Origin: JAEUUM01 sp038326165 | GTDB taxonomy: Bacteria; Bacteroidota; Bacteroidia; Chitinophagales; Saprospiraceae | DNA: 64,000 bases | Direction: 5' to 3' | Assembly: GCA_038326165.1 (NCBI GenBank) | Contig: JBBQJT010000006.1 | Location: 1-64,000 of the forward strand | In this document: piece by piece, positions 44,727 to 53,104 of the stretch | Position numbering within the stretch: position 1 is the first letter of the stretch | Layout: every line of letters begins with the position of its first letter | Translations under genes and position numbers: made by a program | Notes under the pieces: model-generated | The model's database searches: none | Told to the model about the DNA's origin: nothing | Seen by the model: the letters and a program-made list of their open reading frames with translations, nothing else

Positions 44727-45035
44727 ATGAATCAGAAAATCAGAATTAAGTTACGTTCTTACGACCACAACTTGGTTGACAAGTCAACTGAAAAAATTGT
44801 TAAGACTGTTCGCAGCAGTGGTGCTGTAGTATCTGGTCCGATTCCGCTGCCGACTGAAAAGAAGTATTATACTGTCTTACGTTCACCGCACGTTAACAAA
44901 ACTGCGAGAGAACAATTTCAGCTCCGGACCCACAAGCGGCTCATCGAGATCTACACACCAACGCAGAAGACAGTCGACGCACTCTCTAAGTTAGAGTTGC
45001 CAAGCGGTGTGGACATACAAGTAAAACTTACGTAG
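44727..45035 (+). CDS. rpsJ: 30S ribosomal protein S10
   Basis: The ATG at 44727 gives 102 aa, starting MNQKIRIKLRSYDHNLVDK; a TTG 12 bp earlier in the same frame is not needed. GPIPLPTEKKYYTVLRSPHV and RTHKRLIEIYTP are conserved S10 segments. It opens the S10 block and is followed by an 82-bp gap that contains an inverted repeat. Confidence 0.98.
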   Translation: MNQKIRIKLRSYDHNLVDKSTEKIVKTVRSSGAVVSGPIPLPTEKKYYTVLRSPHVNKTAREQFQLRTHKRLIEIYTPTQKTVDALSKLELPSGVDIQVKLT

Positions 45036-45066
45036 TTTAATCTAAAACAATTGTGAAGATTGTAAC

Positions 45067-45096
45067 ATGTATTATGTTGCAAGCAACATTTTGTAA
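45067..45096 (+). other. Possible 9-codon leader ORF and hairpin before rplC
   Basis: An ATG at 45067 opens MYYVASNIL and ends at a TAA at 45094. It is in frame with rplC but stopped before it. A 7-bp inverted repeat (ATGTTGC aa GCAACAT, 45074-45089) lies within the mini-ORF and is followed by TTTTG. It could be a leader peptide with attenuator, or simply a chance short ORF. Confidence 0.3.
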
Positions 45097-45117
45097 AAAA
45101 CTAAAAACTATCTAATT

Positions 45118-45738
45118 GTGAAAGGATTGATAGGAAAAAAAATCGGCATGACCAGCATTTATACAAAAGCTGGGAAAAATATTGCCTGTACAGTTATAGA
45201 ATTGGGCCCTTGTGTAGTTACTCAGGTAAAGACGAAGGAGTCAGATGGTTATACCTCTGTACAAATGGCATATGGAAATGCAAAGTTGAAAAATACAACT
45301 GACCCTCTCAAAGGACACTTTGAAAAGGCGGGATTGGAAACTGCTCGTATAGTGCGTGAGTTCCGTGATTTCCCTCTTTCAAAATCCTTGGGTGACAAAG
45401 TAACTTTAGAAGAAATTTTTGAAGTTGGTGATGTCGTTGTCGCAACTGGTACCTCTAAAGGAAAAGGATTCCAAGGTGTTGTAAGAAGACACGGGTTTGC
45501 TGGTGTTGGTCAGGCTACGCATGGACAACATAACAGACTTAGAGCTCCAGGTTCAATTGGTGCATCATCTTTCCCTTCTAAAGTATTTAAAGGAATGAGA
45601 ATGGCCGGTCAAATGGGTAATGATCAAGTAAAAATTAAGAATCTTAAAGTGGTGAATATTTTCCCTGAGCGCAATTTATTGCTAATCGGCGGTGCAATAC
45701 CAGGTCACAAAGGTTCCTTTGTAATAATCGAAAAATAA
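45118..45738 (+). CDS. rplC: 50S ribosomal protein L3
   Basis: This 206-aa protein uses a GTG start (45118), reading MKGLIGKKIGMTSIYTKAGK. The 23S-contacting loop appears as GFQGVVRRHGFAGVGQATHG with the modifiable Gln segment HGQHNRLRAPGSIG. No in-frame ATG lies nearby. It is separated from rplD by 7 bp. Confidence 0.97.
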   Translation: MKGLIGKKIGMTSIYTKAGKNIACTVIELGPCVVTQVKTKESDGYTSVQMAYGNAKLKNTTDPLKGHFEKAGLETARIVREFRDFPLSKSLGDKVTLEEIFEVGDVVVATGTSKGKGFQGVVRRHGFAGVGQATHGQHNRLRAPGSIGASSFPSKVFKGMRMAGQMGNDQVKIKNLKVVNIFPERNLLLIGGAIPGHKGSFVIIEK

Positions 45739-45745
45739 GCCAGAC

Positions 45746-46372
45746 ATGAAAGTGGATATTCTTAGCATCGATGGAAGCCCAAGCGGCAGAAGCATTGACC
45801 TGCCGGATGAAATATTTGGCATTACACCTAATGAGCATGTTGTTTACTTAACTGTAAAGCAATACCTAGCTAATCAAAGGCAAGGAACGAATAAAACCAA
45901 AGGCAGATCAGAAGTCGCAGGTTCTACACGTAAATTGCACAAACAGAAAGGTACTGGTGGATCAAGAAAAGGAGATATCAAGAACCCATTGTATCATGGC
46001 GGAGGTAGAGTATTTGGACCTGAACCTCGTGATTACATCATGAGATTGAATAAGAAGGTAAAAGTATTGGCACGTAAGTCAGCTCTCTCTAGCAAAGTAG
46101 CAGACGGTTCTTTGGTTGTTATTCAAGATTTTACTTTTGACAAACCAAGAACTAAGGATTATATGAATATCCTTGAGGGATTTGGGGTAACTGGAAAGAG
46201 ATCACTGATTGTGATACCTCAACATGACCCAAATGTATTCTTGTCAAGTAGAAATATTAAAAAAGCTGATTGTACCACAGCTAGTGATATACACACTTAT
46301 CAAGTATTGAATGCTGGTAAGATTATATTGTCAGAAAGTGCAGTTAAAGTTATTTCAGAACAATTACAATAG
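45746..46372 (+). CDS. rplD: 50S ribosomal protein L4
   Basis: This 208-aa protein has the extended tunnel loop: RSEVAGSTRKLHKQKGTGGS with GRVFGPEPRDYIMRLNKK. In other bacteria L4 also represses the S10 operon by acting on the leader; whether it does so here is unknown. Next gene rplW is 6 bp away. Confidence 0.97.
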   Translation: MKVDILSIDGSPSGRSIDLPDEIFGITPNEHVVYLTVKQYLANQRQGTNKTKGRSEVAGSTRKLHKQKGTGGSRKGDIKNPLYHGGGRVFGPEPRDYIMRLNKKVKVLARKSALSSKVADGSLVVIQDFTFDKPRTKDYMNILEGFGVTGKRSLIVIPQHDPNVFLSSRNIKKADCTTASDIHTYQVLNAGKIILSESAVKVISEQLQ

Positions 46373-46378
46373 TTCATC

Positions 46379-46675
46379 ATGTCAAAGCAAATTCTAGTAC
46401 AACCTCTAATCTCAGAAAAAACTGAGTTGCTTTCTTCAAAGTCAGGTCAGTATACTTTTATTGTAATGAAAAAAGCAAATAAAGTAGAGATCAGAAAAGC
46501 AGTAGAAAAAGAGTACAATGTAGTTGTATCTGCAGTTAATACAGCAATTATGCCAGCAAAGATCCGCCAACGTAATACAAAGGCAGGTTTGATCCGCGGT
46601 AGAATTGGTGCTTACAAGAAAGCAATTGTCACCCTTGCAAAAGGAGAAGCAATTGATTATTATGGAGAAGTTTAA
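46379..46675 (+). CDS. rplW: 50S ribosomal protein L23
   Basis: This 98-aa protein lies at the tunnel exit and docks trigger factor and SRP. It has ILVQPLISEKTELLSSKSGQ, VMKKANKVEIRKAVEKEYN and VNTAIMPAKIRQRNTKAG. It is in the standard order between rplD and rplB. Confidence 0.97.
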   Translation: MSKQILVQPLISEKTELLSSKSGQYTFIVMKKANKVEIRKAVEKEYNVVVSAVNTAIMPAKIRQRNTKAGLIRGRIGAYKKAIVTLAKGEAIDYYGEV

Positions 46676-46703
46676 GAGCCCAACAAAATCTTAACTAAGG
46701 ATT

Positions 46704-47537
46704 ATGGCAGTTAAAAAATATAACCCAATTACACCAGGAACCAGGTTCCGAGTTGGGAATTCTTATGCGGATGTTACAGTTAAAGCTCCTGAAAAAAGCT
46801 TGACGGTTGCTATAAGCAAAACAGGTGGTCGTAACAGCTCAGGACATATGACCATGAGAAATCGTGGCGGAGGTCATAAGAGACAATACCGTATAATTGA
46901 TTTCAAAAGAGACAAAGATAATATACCTGCTAAAGTTGCAAGTATAGAGTATGATCCAAATCGTACTGCTTTTATAGCGCTTTTGAATTATGTTGACGGT
47001 GAAAAGCGTTACATAATCGCTCCAAATGGTCTAAAAGTAGGTGATATGGTGGAGTCTGGATCAGGCACTCAGCCTAATGTTGGAAACTCCCTATTGCTTT
47101 CTGAAATTCCTTTGGGTTCTATGATTCATGCAATTGAAATGACACCAGGAAGAGGTGCGGCAATAGCAAGAAGTGCTGGTACCAACGGACAGTTAATGGG
47201 TAGAGAAGATAGATACGCAGTAATTAGAATGCCTTCAAGTGAGGTTCGAAGAATCTTGTTGACATGCAAAGCAGTTATGGGTGTAACATCTAATTCTGAT
47301 CACTCACTTACAGTCAAAGGTAAAGCTGGAAAAAGTAGACATGCCGGAAGAAGACCTAGGGTACGTGGTGTTGCCATGAATCCTGTAGATCACCCAATGG
47401 GTGGTGGTGAAGGTAGAGCTTCAGGAGGACATCCTCGTTCTAGAACTGGTATTATGGCTAAAGGTCAAAAAACCAGAAATACGAAAAAGGCTTCTTCTAA
47501 ACTTATCATGAATAGAAGAAAGTCAGCACAAAAATAA
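46704..47537 (+). CDS. rplB: 50S ribosomal protein L2
   Basis: This 277-aa protein is next to the peptidyl transferase centre. It carries RNSSGHMTMRNRGGGHKRQY, EYDPNRTAFIALLNY and the conserved RPRVRGVAMNPVDHPMGGGE with GRASGGHPRSRTG near the C-terminus, including the key His. Confidence 0.98.
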   Translation: MAVKKYNPITPGTRFRVGNSYADVTVKAPEKSLTVAISKTGGRNSSGHMTMRNRGGGHKRQYRIIDFKRDKDNIPAKVASIEYDPNRTAFIALLNYVDGEKRYIIAPNGLKVGDMVESGSGTQPNVGNSLLLSEIPLGSMIHAIEMTPGRGAAIARSAGTNGQLMGREDRYAVIRMPSSEVRRILLTCKAVMGVTSNSDHSLTVKGKAGKSRHAGRRPRVRGVAMNPVDHPMGGGEGRASGGHPRSRTGIMAKGQKTRNTKKASSKLIMNRRKSAQK

Positions 47538-47560
47538 AACATTAAAAAAGAGATCGTCTA

Positions 47561-47830
47561 ATGGCAAGATCACTCAAAAAAGGACCTTACGTTTTTCACA
47601 AGTTGCTTGATAAAATCAAAGCATCTAAAGAAAGTGCGAAAAAAGTAGTTATCAAGACTTGGTCTAGAAGTTCTATGATAGTACCGTTTATGGTTGGAGA
47701 GACCATAGCTGTTCACAATGGTAAAACATTTGTACCGGTATATGTCACTGAAAACATGGTAGGTCACAAACTTGGTGAATTTTCACCAACACGAAATTTC
47801 CGTGGTCACGGTGGAAACCGAAAGAAATAA
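47561..47830 (+). CDS. rpsS: 30S ribosomal protein S19
   Basis: This 89-aa protein contacts the A-site tRNA with S13. It begins ARSLKKGPYVFHKLLDKI and has SRSSMIVPFMVGETIAVHNG and KLGEFSPTRNFRGH. Confidence 0.97.
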   Translation: MARSLKKGPYVFHKLLDKIKASKESAKKVVIKTWSRSSMIVPFMVGETIAVHNGKTFVPVYVTENMVGHKLGEFSPTRNFRGHGGNRKK

Positions 47831-47865
47831 TTTTTACTCAATTAAGCGATCAAACAAGTTTTGAA

Positions 47866-48255
47866 ATGAAAGCAGTAGCAAAACTCAAAAATATTCCAAT
47901 GTCACCGCGCAAAATGCGTTTGGTGGTGGATAACATCCGCGGAAAAAGTGTTGAAGAGTCATTTAACATTTTGAAGTTTACCACCAAGGAAGCTTCAGTT
48001 TGGTTAAACAAATTGCTCACTTCAGCAGTAGCTAACTGGGTAGTAAAAAATGGCGGCGACGCTGATCCTGATGAACATGGTCTATATGTGTCTACAGCTT
48101 TTGTAGATGGTGGTACTATGTTGAAAAGGTTTCAACCAGCTCCCCAAGGACGTGCTCACCGTATTCGCAAGCGTACGAATCATGTTACATTGGAAGTAAA
48201 CAATAAGGTTCAAACTTCTGTAGATTCAGAAGGTGAATTGGTTAATCAAGATTAA
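47866..48255 (+). CDS. rplV: 50S ribosomal protein L22
   Basis: This 129-aa protein lines the exit tunnel. It shows NIPMSPRKMRLVVDNIRGKS, and the loop RFQPAPQGRAHRIRKRTNHV carrying the macrolide-site hairpin. A short acidic tail ends the protein. Confidence 0.97.
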   Translation: MKAVAKLKNIPMSPRKMRLVVDNIRGKSVEESFNILKFTTKEASVWLNKLLTSAVANWVVKNGGDADPDEHGLYVSTAFVDGGTMLKRFQPAPQGRAHRIRKRTNHVTLEVNNKVQTSVDSEGELVNQD

Positions 48256-48282
48256 GAATAAATTCATAATAAAGCCTGAATA

Positions 48283-49080
48283 ATGGGTCAAAAAGCAAAT
48301 CCAATTGGGAATAGGTTAGGTATCATCAAAGGATGGCAATCTAACTGGTTTGGTGGAAGTAACTATGCAGACAATGTAATCGAAGATGAAAAGATTCGTA
48401 TTTATTTGAATGCTCGTATCCCTAAAGGTGGTGTAGCTCATATTATGATTGAGCGAACACTCAAGCGTGTAACAGTTACCATCCATACTAGTCGTCCTGG
48501 TATCATCATTGGTAAAGGAGGAAATGAGGTGGATCGTATCAAAGAGGAACTTAAGAAGTTGACTCAAAAAGACGTTCAGATCAATATTGTTGAAATTAGG
48601 AAGCCTGAATTGGATGCAACAATAGTTGGAGATACTATTGCAAAGCAGTTGGAATCAAGAATGAACTTCCGTCGTGCTATCAAGATGTCAATCCAGTCTA
48701 CAATGAGAGCTGGTGCTGAAGGAATTAAAGTTCGTATATCTGGTCGACTAAACGGTGCTGAGATTGCACGTTCAGAAGAATATAAAGAAGGCAGAACTCC
48801 TTTGCATACTTTTAGAGTAGATATTGATTACGCGCATTCTGAAGCATTGACAGTCTACGGAATTATTGGTATCAAAACTTGGATCTGTAAAGGTGAAGTT
48901 TTAGGCAAACGTGATCTATTCATGGTACCTTCTGAAGACAAGAAAGATAAAGACATGAGAAAGCGTGGAGGTGATGGACGCGATAGAAATGATCGTGGAG
49001 ATCGGGGTGACAGAAATGACAGAGGACCTAAATCTGGAGGGGATAGAAGGGATGCTGGAAAAACTAATCGTAGAAAGTAG
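48283..49080 (+). CDS. rpsC: 30S ribosomal protein S3 with charged C-terminal tail
   Basis: This 265-aa protein has the N-terminal KH domain (IHTSRPGIIIGKGGNEVDRI, the GxxG loop) and the C-terminal S3 domain (LNGAEIARSEEYKEGRTPLH). After residue about 220 there is a low-complexity tail rich in Arg, Asp, Gly and Asn, built on repeats such as GDGRDRNDRGDRGDRNDRG. Many bacterial S3 proteins end near 230 residues or less, so this tail is a lineage extension. Confidence 0.96.
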   Translation: MGQKANPIGNRLGIIKGWQSNWFGGSNYADNVIEDEKIRIYLNARIPKGGVAHIMIERTLKRVTVTIHTSRPGIIIGKGGNEVDRIKEELKKLTQKDVQINIVEIRKPELDATIVGDTIAKQLESRMNFRRAIKMSIQSTMRAGAEGIKVRISGRLNGAEIARSEEYKEGRTPLHTFRVDIDYAHSEALTVYGIIGIKTWICKGEVLGKRDLFMVPSEDKKDKDMRKRGGDGRDRNDRGDRGDRNDRGPKSGGDRRDAGKTNRRK

Positions 49081-49091
49081 ATTTTAATAAA

Positions 49092-49118
49092 AAAAGAGCG
49101 TACTTTTGTGCCTCTTTT
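49092..49118 (+). promoter_or_regulatory. Hairpin overlapping a -7 element before rplP
   Basis: AAAAGAG and GTAC pair with GTGC and CTCTTTT (one bulge, one G-U pair) around a TTTT loop. Inside it lies an exact TAnnTTTG (TACTTTTG, 49101-49108). The site may be an internal promoter for rplP onward, a weak attenuator, or both. The gap (49081-49172) is the largest in this part of the run. Confidence 0.4.
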
Positions 49119-49172
49119 GAAAATAAGAATTTAAACCTTGAATATAAGGCTCTGAAATAAAAGAAGTTAACA

Positions 49173-49592
49173 ATGCTACAACCGAAAAGAACGAAATACA
49201 GAAAGCAGCAAAAAGGAAGGATCGCAGCCGTGGCCTTCAGAGGAGCAGCCGTTTCATTTGGTTCACATGGACTGAAGGCTACTACAAGCGGTCGCTTGAC
49301 CAGCCGTCAAATTGAATCAGCTCGTATTGCCATGACTCGTTTCATGAAAAGAGAGGGTCAAGTGTGGATCAGAATTTTTCCTGATAAGCCTATTACCTCT
49401 AAGCCAGCTGAAGTACGTATGGGTAAAGGAAAAGGAGCTTTGTCTCATTATGTTGCTAGTATCGAAGCTGGAAGGATTTTATTTGAATTAGATGGTGTTA
49501 CTGATGAAGTAGCTCGCGAAGCCTTGAGGTTAGCAGCTCAGAAGTTGCCATTAATGACTAAAACTGTAGTAAGGTTAGACCTTGTAAAATAA
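49173..49592 (+). CDS. rplP: 50S ribosomal protein L16
   Basis: This 139-aa protein binds near the A site. It reads LQPKRTKYRKQQKGRI at the start, with VWIRIFPDKPITSKPAEVRM and GKGKGALSHYVASIEAGRIL. It follows a 92-bp gap that contains a hairpin. Confidence 0.97.
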   Translation: MLQPKRTKYRKQQKGRIAAVAFRGAAVSFGSHGLKATTSGRLTSRQIESARIAMTRFMKREGQVWIRIFPDKPITSKPAEVRMGKGKGALSHYVASIEAGRILFELDGVTDEVAREALRLAAQKLPLMTKTVVRLDLVK

Positions 49593-49598
49593 TCTGAA

Positions 49599-49811
49599 AT
49601 GCCAAGTAGTAAATATACAGAACTGATCAACCTCACAGATGAGGAATTAAAAAACGAACTGGAAGTAACCAGGAAACAATATCACAAGATGCGTTTTGAT
49701 AAAGCATTGAAGGGTATAGAGAATCCAATTACTCTCAGGGAAGCACGCAGAGATGTTGCACGAATGTTGACTGAAATACGACGTCGTGAACTAAATGCTG
49801 AGAAAGCTTAA
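49599..49811 (+). CDS. rpmC: 50S ribosomal protein L29
   Basis: This 70-aa two-helix protein sits at the tunnel exit. It has the L29 pattern LTDEELKNELEVTRKQYHKM and DVARMLTEIRRRE. Six bp separate it from rplP. Confidence 0.95.
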   Translation: MPSSKYTELINLTDEELKNELEVTRKQYHKMRFDKALKGIENPITLREARRDVARMLTEIRRRELNAEKA

Positions 49812-49843
49812 TCACAATAACAAGTAGCGTCAAAATTTTGAAT

Positions 49844-50101
49844 ATGCTCGAGCGGAATAATAGAAAAATAAAAGTTGGATTGGTGTCCAGTAACAAAATG
49901 GATAAGTCCATAACTGTAGTGGTGGAAAGAAGACTTCCCCACCCAAAATATGGTAAATTCGTTAAAAAGAGTTCTAAATTTATGGCACACGATGATAAGA
50001 ACGAGTGTCAAATTGGGGACTTAGTCAAAATTGTTGAAACTCGTCCAATGAGTAAAAATAAATGCTGGCGTCTGGTAGATGTCATCGAGAAGGTTAAATA
50101 A
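49844..50101 (+). CDS. rpsQ: 30S ribosomal protein S17
   Basis: The ATG at 49844 gives 85 aa (MLERNNRKIKVGLVSSNKMD), preferred over an in-frame TTG at 49838. KSITVVVERRLPHPKYGKF and GDLVKIVETRPMSKNKCWRL are the S17 OB-fold segments. Confidence 0.96.
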   Translation: MLERNNRKIKVGLVSSNKMDKSITVVVERRLPHPKYGKFVKKSSKFMAHDDKNECQIGDLVKIVETRPMSKNKCWRLVDVIEKVK

Positions 50102-50122
50102 ACTTTTAAAGAGTAAAGAATC

Positions 50123-50488
50123 ATGATTCAACAAGAGTCTAGACTAAGAGTAGCAGATAACAGTGGAGCAAAAGAGGTACTTTGTATAAGAGTACTTGGT
50201 GGCACAGCACGTCGCTATGCCTCCATTGGCGACAAGATTGTTGTTACTGTAAAAGATGCTGTTCCAGGCGGTGTTAAAAAAGGTACTGTCAGTAAAGCAG
50301 TAATTGTTCGAACTACTAAGGAAATTCGTCGTAAAGATGGCACTTATATTAGATTCGATGACAATGCTGTAGTGCTTCTAACTGCCCAAGATGAGCCTCG
50401 CGGATCTCGTATTTTTGGACCTGTTGCGCGTGAATTGAGAGATCGTGATTATATGCGAATTGTTTCACTTGCACCTGAGGTGCTTTAA
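50123..50488 (+). CDS. rplN: 50S ribosomal protein L14
   Basis: This 121-aa protein binds at the subunit interface. It reads MIQQESRLRVADNSGAKEVL, with GVKKGTVSKAVIVRTTKEIR and GSRIFGPVARELRDRDYMRI. Confidence 0.98.
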   Translation: MIQQESRLRVADNSGAKEVLCIRVLGGTARRYASIGDKIVVTVKDAVPGGVKKGTVSKAVIVRTTKEIRRKDGTYIRFDDNAVVLLTAQDEPRGSRIFGPVARELRDRDYMRIVSLAPEVL

Positions 50489-50509
50489 TGGGACTAAAAG
50501 CTTAATAAA

Positions 50510-50854
50510 ATGAGTAAGAAACAAGCTACAACAAAGAGATTTGCCCCAAAGCTTCACATCAAAAAAGGTGACGATGTAGTCGTTATCTCTGGTGATGACA
50601 AAGGCAAGAAAGGCAAAGTAATACAGGTTGACCCTACTAAAATGCGTGCATTGGTTGAAGGTGTTAATATTGTAAAAAAGCACACTAAACCATCAGGTAA
50701 TAACCCTGGAGGTATTAATGAAATAGAAGCTCCAATGCACGTGTCAAAACTGCTTGTGGCTGATCCGAAAACAGGCGCACCAACGAGAATCGGCCGTAAA
50801 TTGGTTGATGGTAAATTGGTACGTTATTCAAAAAAATCAGGGGAAATTATCTAA
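50510..50854 (+). CDS. rplX: 50S ribosomal protein L24
   Basis: This 114-aa assembly initiator has a KOW motif: KKGDDVVVISGDDKGKKGKV. The segment VNIVKKHTKPSGNNPGGINE and PMHVSKLLVADPKTG match the family. Confidence 0.97.
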   Translation: MSKKQATTKRFAPKLHIKKGDDVVVISGDDKGKKGKVIQVDPTKMRALVEGVNIVKKHTKPSGNNPGGINEIEAPMHVSKLLVADPKTGAPTRIGRKLVDGKLVRYSKKSGEII

Positions 50855-50857
50855 GCA

Positions 50858-51415
50858 ATGGGCTATACACCTAGATTAAAAAGCAAATACGCTACTGAAA
50901 TAGTTGCAAAACTCAGAGAAGAGTTTGGCTACAAATCAGTGATGGAAGTTCCAAAATTGATTAAAATAACAATCAATCAAGGAATTGGAGAGGCAACAGG
51001 CGATAAAAAGCTGGTTGAAAATGCTCTTAAAGAAATTACAACTATTGCCGGTCAAAAAGCAGTACCAACCAAAGCCAAAACTTCAATCTCTAACTTTAAG
51101 CTGAGAGAGGACATGACCATTGGTGTAAAGGTTACAATGCGAAATGATCAGATGTGGGAATTTCTTGAGCGTTTTATTACAATCGCACTTCCACGTGTAA
51201 GAGACTTTAGAGGAATTAATAATAAGTCATTTGATGGTCGTGGCAATTACAGCATGGGAATCAATGAGCAAATTATCTTTCCAGAAATTGATATAGACAA
51301 GGTGAATAAAATTACCGGCATGGATATCAATTTTGTAACAACTGCAAAAACAGACGCTGAGTCACTAGCATTGTTGACAGCTTTGGGTTTGCCTTTTAAA
51401 AATCAGAAGAACTGA
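50858..51415 (+). CDS. rplE: 50S ribosomal protein L5
   Basis: This 185-aa protein binds 5S rRNA in the central protuberance. PKLIKITINQGIGEATGDKK, ALPRVRDFRGINNKSFDGRG and NYSMGINEQIIFPEID are typical. It begins 3 bp after the rplX stop. Confidence 0.97.
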   Translation: MGYTPRLKSKYATEIVAKLREEFGYKSVMEVPKLIKITINQGIGEATGDKKLVENALKEITTIAGQKAVPTKAKTSISNFKLREDMTIGVKVTMRNDQMWEFLERFITIALPRVRDFRGINNKSFDGRGNYSMGINEQIIFPEIDIDKVNKITGMDINFVTTAKTDAESLALLTALGLPFKNQKN

Positions 51416-51425
51416 ACATAGCGTT

Positions 51426-51695
51426 ATGGCAAGGAAATCACTAATAGCAAGAGAAGTAAAGCGTCAAAAATTGGTTGACAAGTTTTCTGAAATTCGGAAG
51501 AAGTTGAAAGAAGCAGGTGACTATGATGCACTAGACAAATTACCTCGTAATTCTAATCCAATTAGACTTCACAACAGGTGTCGTTTAACTGGAAGACCTA
51601 AGGGTTACATGAGAGATTTTGGTCTTTGTAGAAATATGTTTAGAAAAATGGCTTTGGAAGGGAAAATTCCTGGAATCACAAAAGCCAGCTGGTAA
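51426..51695 (+). CDS. rpsN: 30S ribosomal protein S14, zinc-independent type
   Basis: This 89-aa long form lacks the two CxxC pairs of zinc-binding S14. It has LPRNSNPIRLHNRCRLTGRP and RDFGLCRNMFRKMALEGKIP. It sits between rplE and rpsH in the normal order. Confidence 0.96.
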   Translation: MARKSLIAREVKRQKLVDKFSEIRKKLKEAGDYDALDKLPRNSNPIRLHNRCRLTGRPKGYMRDFGLCRNMFRKMALEGKIPGITKASW

Positions 51696-51729
51696 CAAAA
51701 TAATTATTTAAACCTTACAAGCTATACCA

Positions 51730-52134
51730 ATGTCGGTTACAGATCCAATAGCAGATTATCTAACTAGATTAAGAAATGCCCAAATGGCCGGGCATAAAAT
51801 AGTTGAGATCCCTTCATCAAAGTTGAAGCGTTCAATTACCGAATTACTTTACAGTAATGGTTATATAGATAAGTATAAGTTTGAAGAAACTGAGAATCAT
51901 CAAGGTGTCATCAAAATTGCTGTGAAATATGATCCGTTGACTAAACAACCAGTAATTAAAAAAATTGGTAGAATTAGTCGTCCAGGTCTAAGAAAATTTT
52001 CAGGTTCTACCGAAGTTCCGAGAATAATCAACGGTTTGGGTATTTGTATCGTCTCTACATCCAGAGGAGTAATGACGGATAAGGAAGCAAGAAAACAAAA
52101 TGTAGGCGGTGAATTAGTCTGCTTCGTTTATTAA
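51730..52134 (+). CDS. rpsH: 30S ribosomal protein S8
   Basis: This 134-aa protein binds the central domain of 16S rRNA. DPIADYLTRLRNAQMAGHK, ISRPGLRKFSGSTEVPRIIN and GLGICIVSTSRGVMTDKEAR are the conserved regions. Confidence 0.97.
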   Translation: MSVTDPIADYLTRLRNAQMAGHKIVEIPSSKLKRSITELLYSNGYIDKYKFEETENHQGVIKIAVKYDPLTKQPVIKKIGRISRPGLRKFSGSTEVPRIINGLGICIVSTSRGVMTDKEARKQNVGGELVCFVY

Positions 52135-52157
52135 ACACGATAAAGTTAAGAATACTT

Positions 52158-52712
52158 ATGTCACGTATAGGAAAATCCATAATCAACTTACCTGAGAAAG
52201 TTCAAATATCTGTATCTAAAAGCAATTTAGTTACTGTTAAAGGACCTAAAGGGGAGTTATACCAGCAGATTGATCCAGATCTTGAAATCAAGATTGAAGA
52301 CAATCAATTGACTGTAATTCGTCCTACAGACCAACAACGCCACCGCGCAATGCATGGCTTAAGTCGTTCATTGATCAATAATATGGTCATTGGTGTTTCT
52401 GAAGGTTTTACCAAAACAATGGAACTCATAGGAGTTGGTTACCGTGCTTCTAATACCGGGCAACTTTTGGAATTAACATTGGGTTATTCACACCCTATCT
52501 ACTTTAATATTCCAAATGAAGTTACAGTTGTGGCGTCACAAGAAAAAGGCTCACCTCCAATGATTAATTTAACAAGCAATGACAAGCAATTGTTGGGTCA
52601 AATAGCAGCAAAAATTCGCGAATTTAGAAAGCCAGAACCTTACAAAGGAAAAGGTATCAAGTTTGTTGGAGAAATAATTCGTCGTAAAGCTGGAAAAACA
52701 GCAGGTAAATAA
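52158..52712 (+). CDS. rplF: 50S ribosomal protein L6
   Basis: This 184-aa two-domain protein sits near the sarcin-ricin loop. It starts SRIGKSIINLPEKVQISVSK and ends with RKPEPYKGKGIKFVGEIIRR, the segment that contacts rRNA. Confidence 0.97.
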   Translation: MSRIGKSIINLPEKVQISVSKSNLVTVKGPKGELYQQIDPDLEIKIEDNQLTVIRPTDQQRHRAMHGLSRSLINNMVIGVSEGFTKTMELIGVGYRASNTGQLLELTLGYSHPIYFNIPNEVTVVASQEKGSPPMINLTSNDKQLLGQIAAKIREFRKPEPYKGKGIKFVGEIIRRKAGKTAGK

Positions 52713-52736
52713 TCAGATAGCTAAACATCTCCAAAG

Positions 52737-53084
52737 ATGAAAAGGACTAAAGAGGAAAAAAGAAAAAGAATACATCATCGTATTCGTAGAAGAATAAACG
52801 GAACAGCTACATCCCCGAGATTGTCTGTGTACAGAAGTAATCATGCTATCTATGCGCAAATAATTGATGATTCAACTGGACACACCTTGGTTGCAGCTTC
52901 TTCACGTGAAAATGGTGCAACAGGTACAAAAATTGACCAAGCTAAGTCAGTTGGCAAACTTATTGCAGAAAAAGCAATTGGTGAAAAAATCAGTTCAGTC
53001 GTCTTCGATCGAGGTGGTTACTTATATCATGGTCGTGTGAAAGCGTTGGCAGAAGGTGCCCGTGAGGGCGGATTACAATTCTAA
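52737..53084 (+). CDS. rplR: 50S ribosomal protein L18
   Basis: This 115-aa 5S rRNA-binding protein has a basic N-terminus (KRTKEEKRKRIHHRIRRR) and the family segments LSVYRSNHAIYAQIIDD, VVFDRGGYLYHGRVKALAEG and AREGGLQF. Confidence 0.97.
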   Translation: MKRTKEEKRKRIHHRIRRRINGTATSPRLSVYRSNHAIYAQIIDDSTGHTLVAASSRENGATGTKIDQAKSVGKLIAEKAIGEKISSVVFDRGGYLYHGRVKALAEGAREGGLQF

Positions 53085-53104
53085 TTTCAAGTGAATCAAT
53101 AAAA

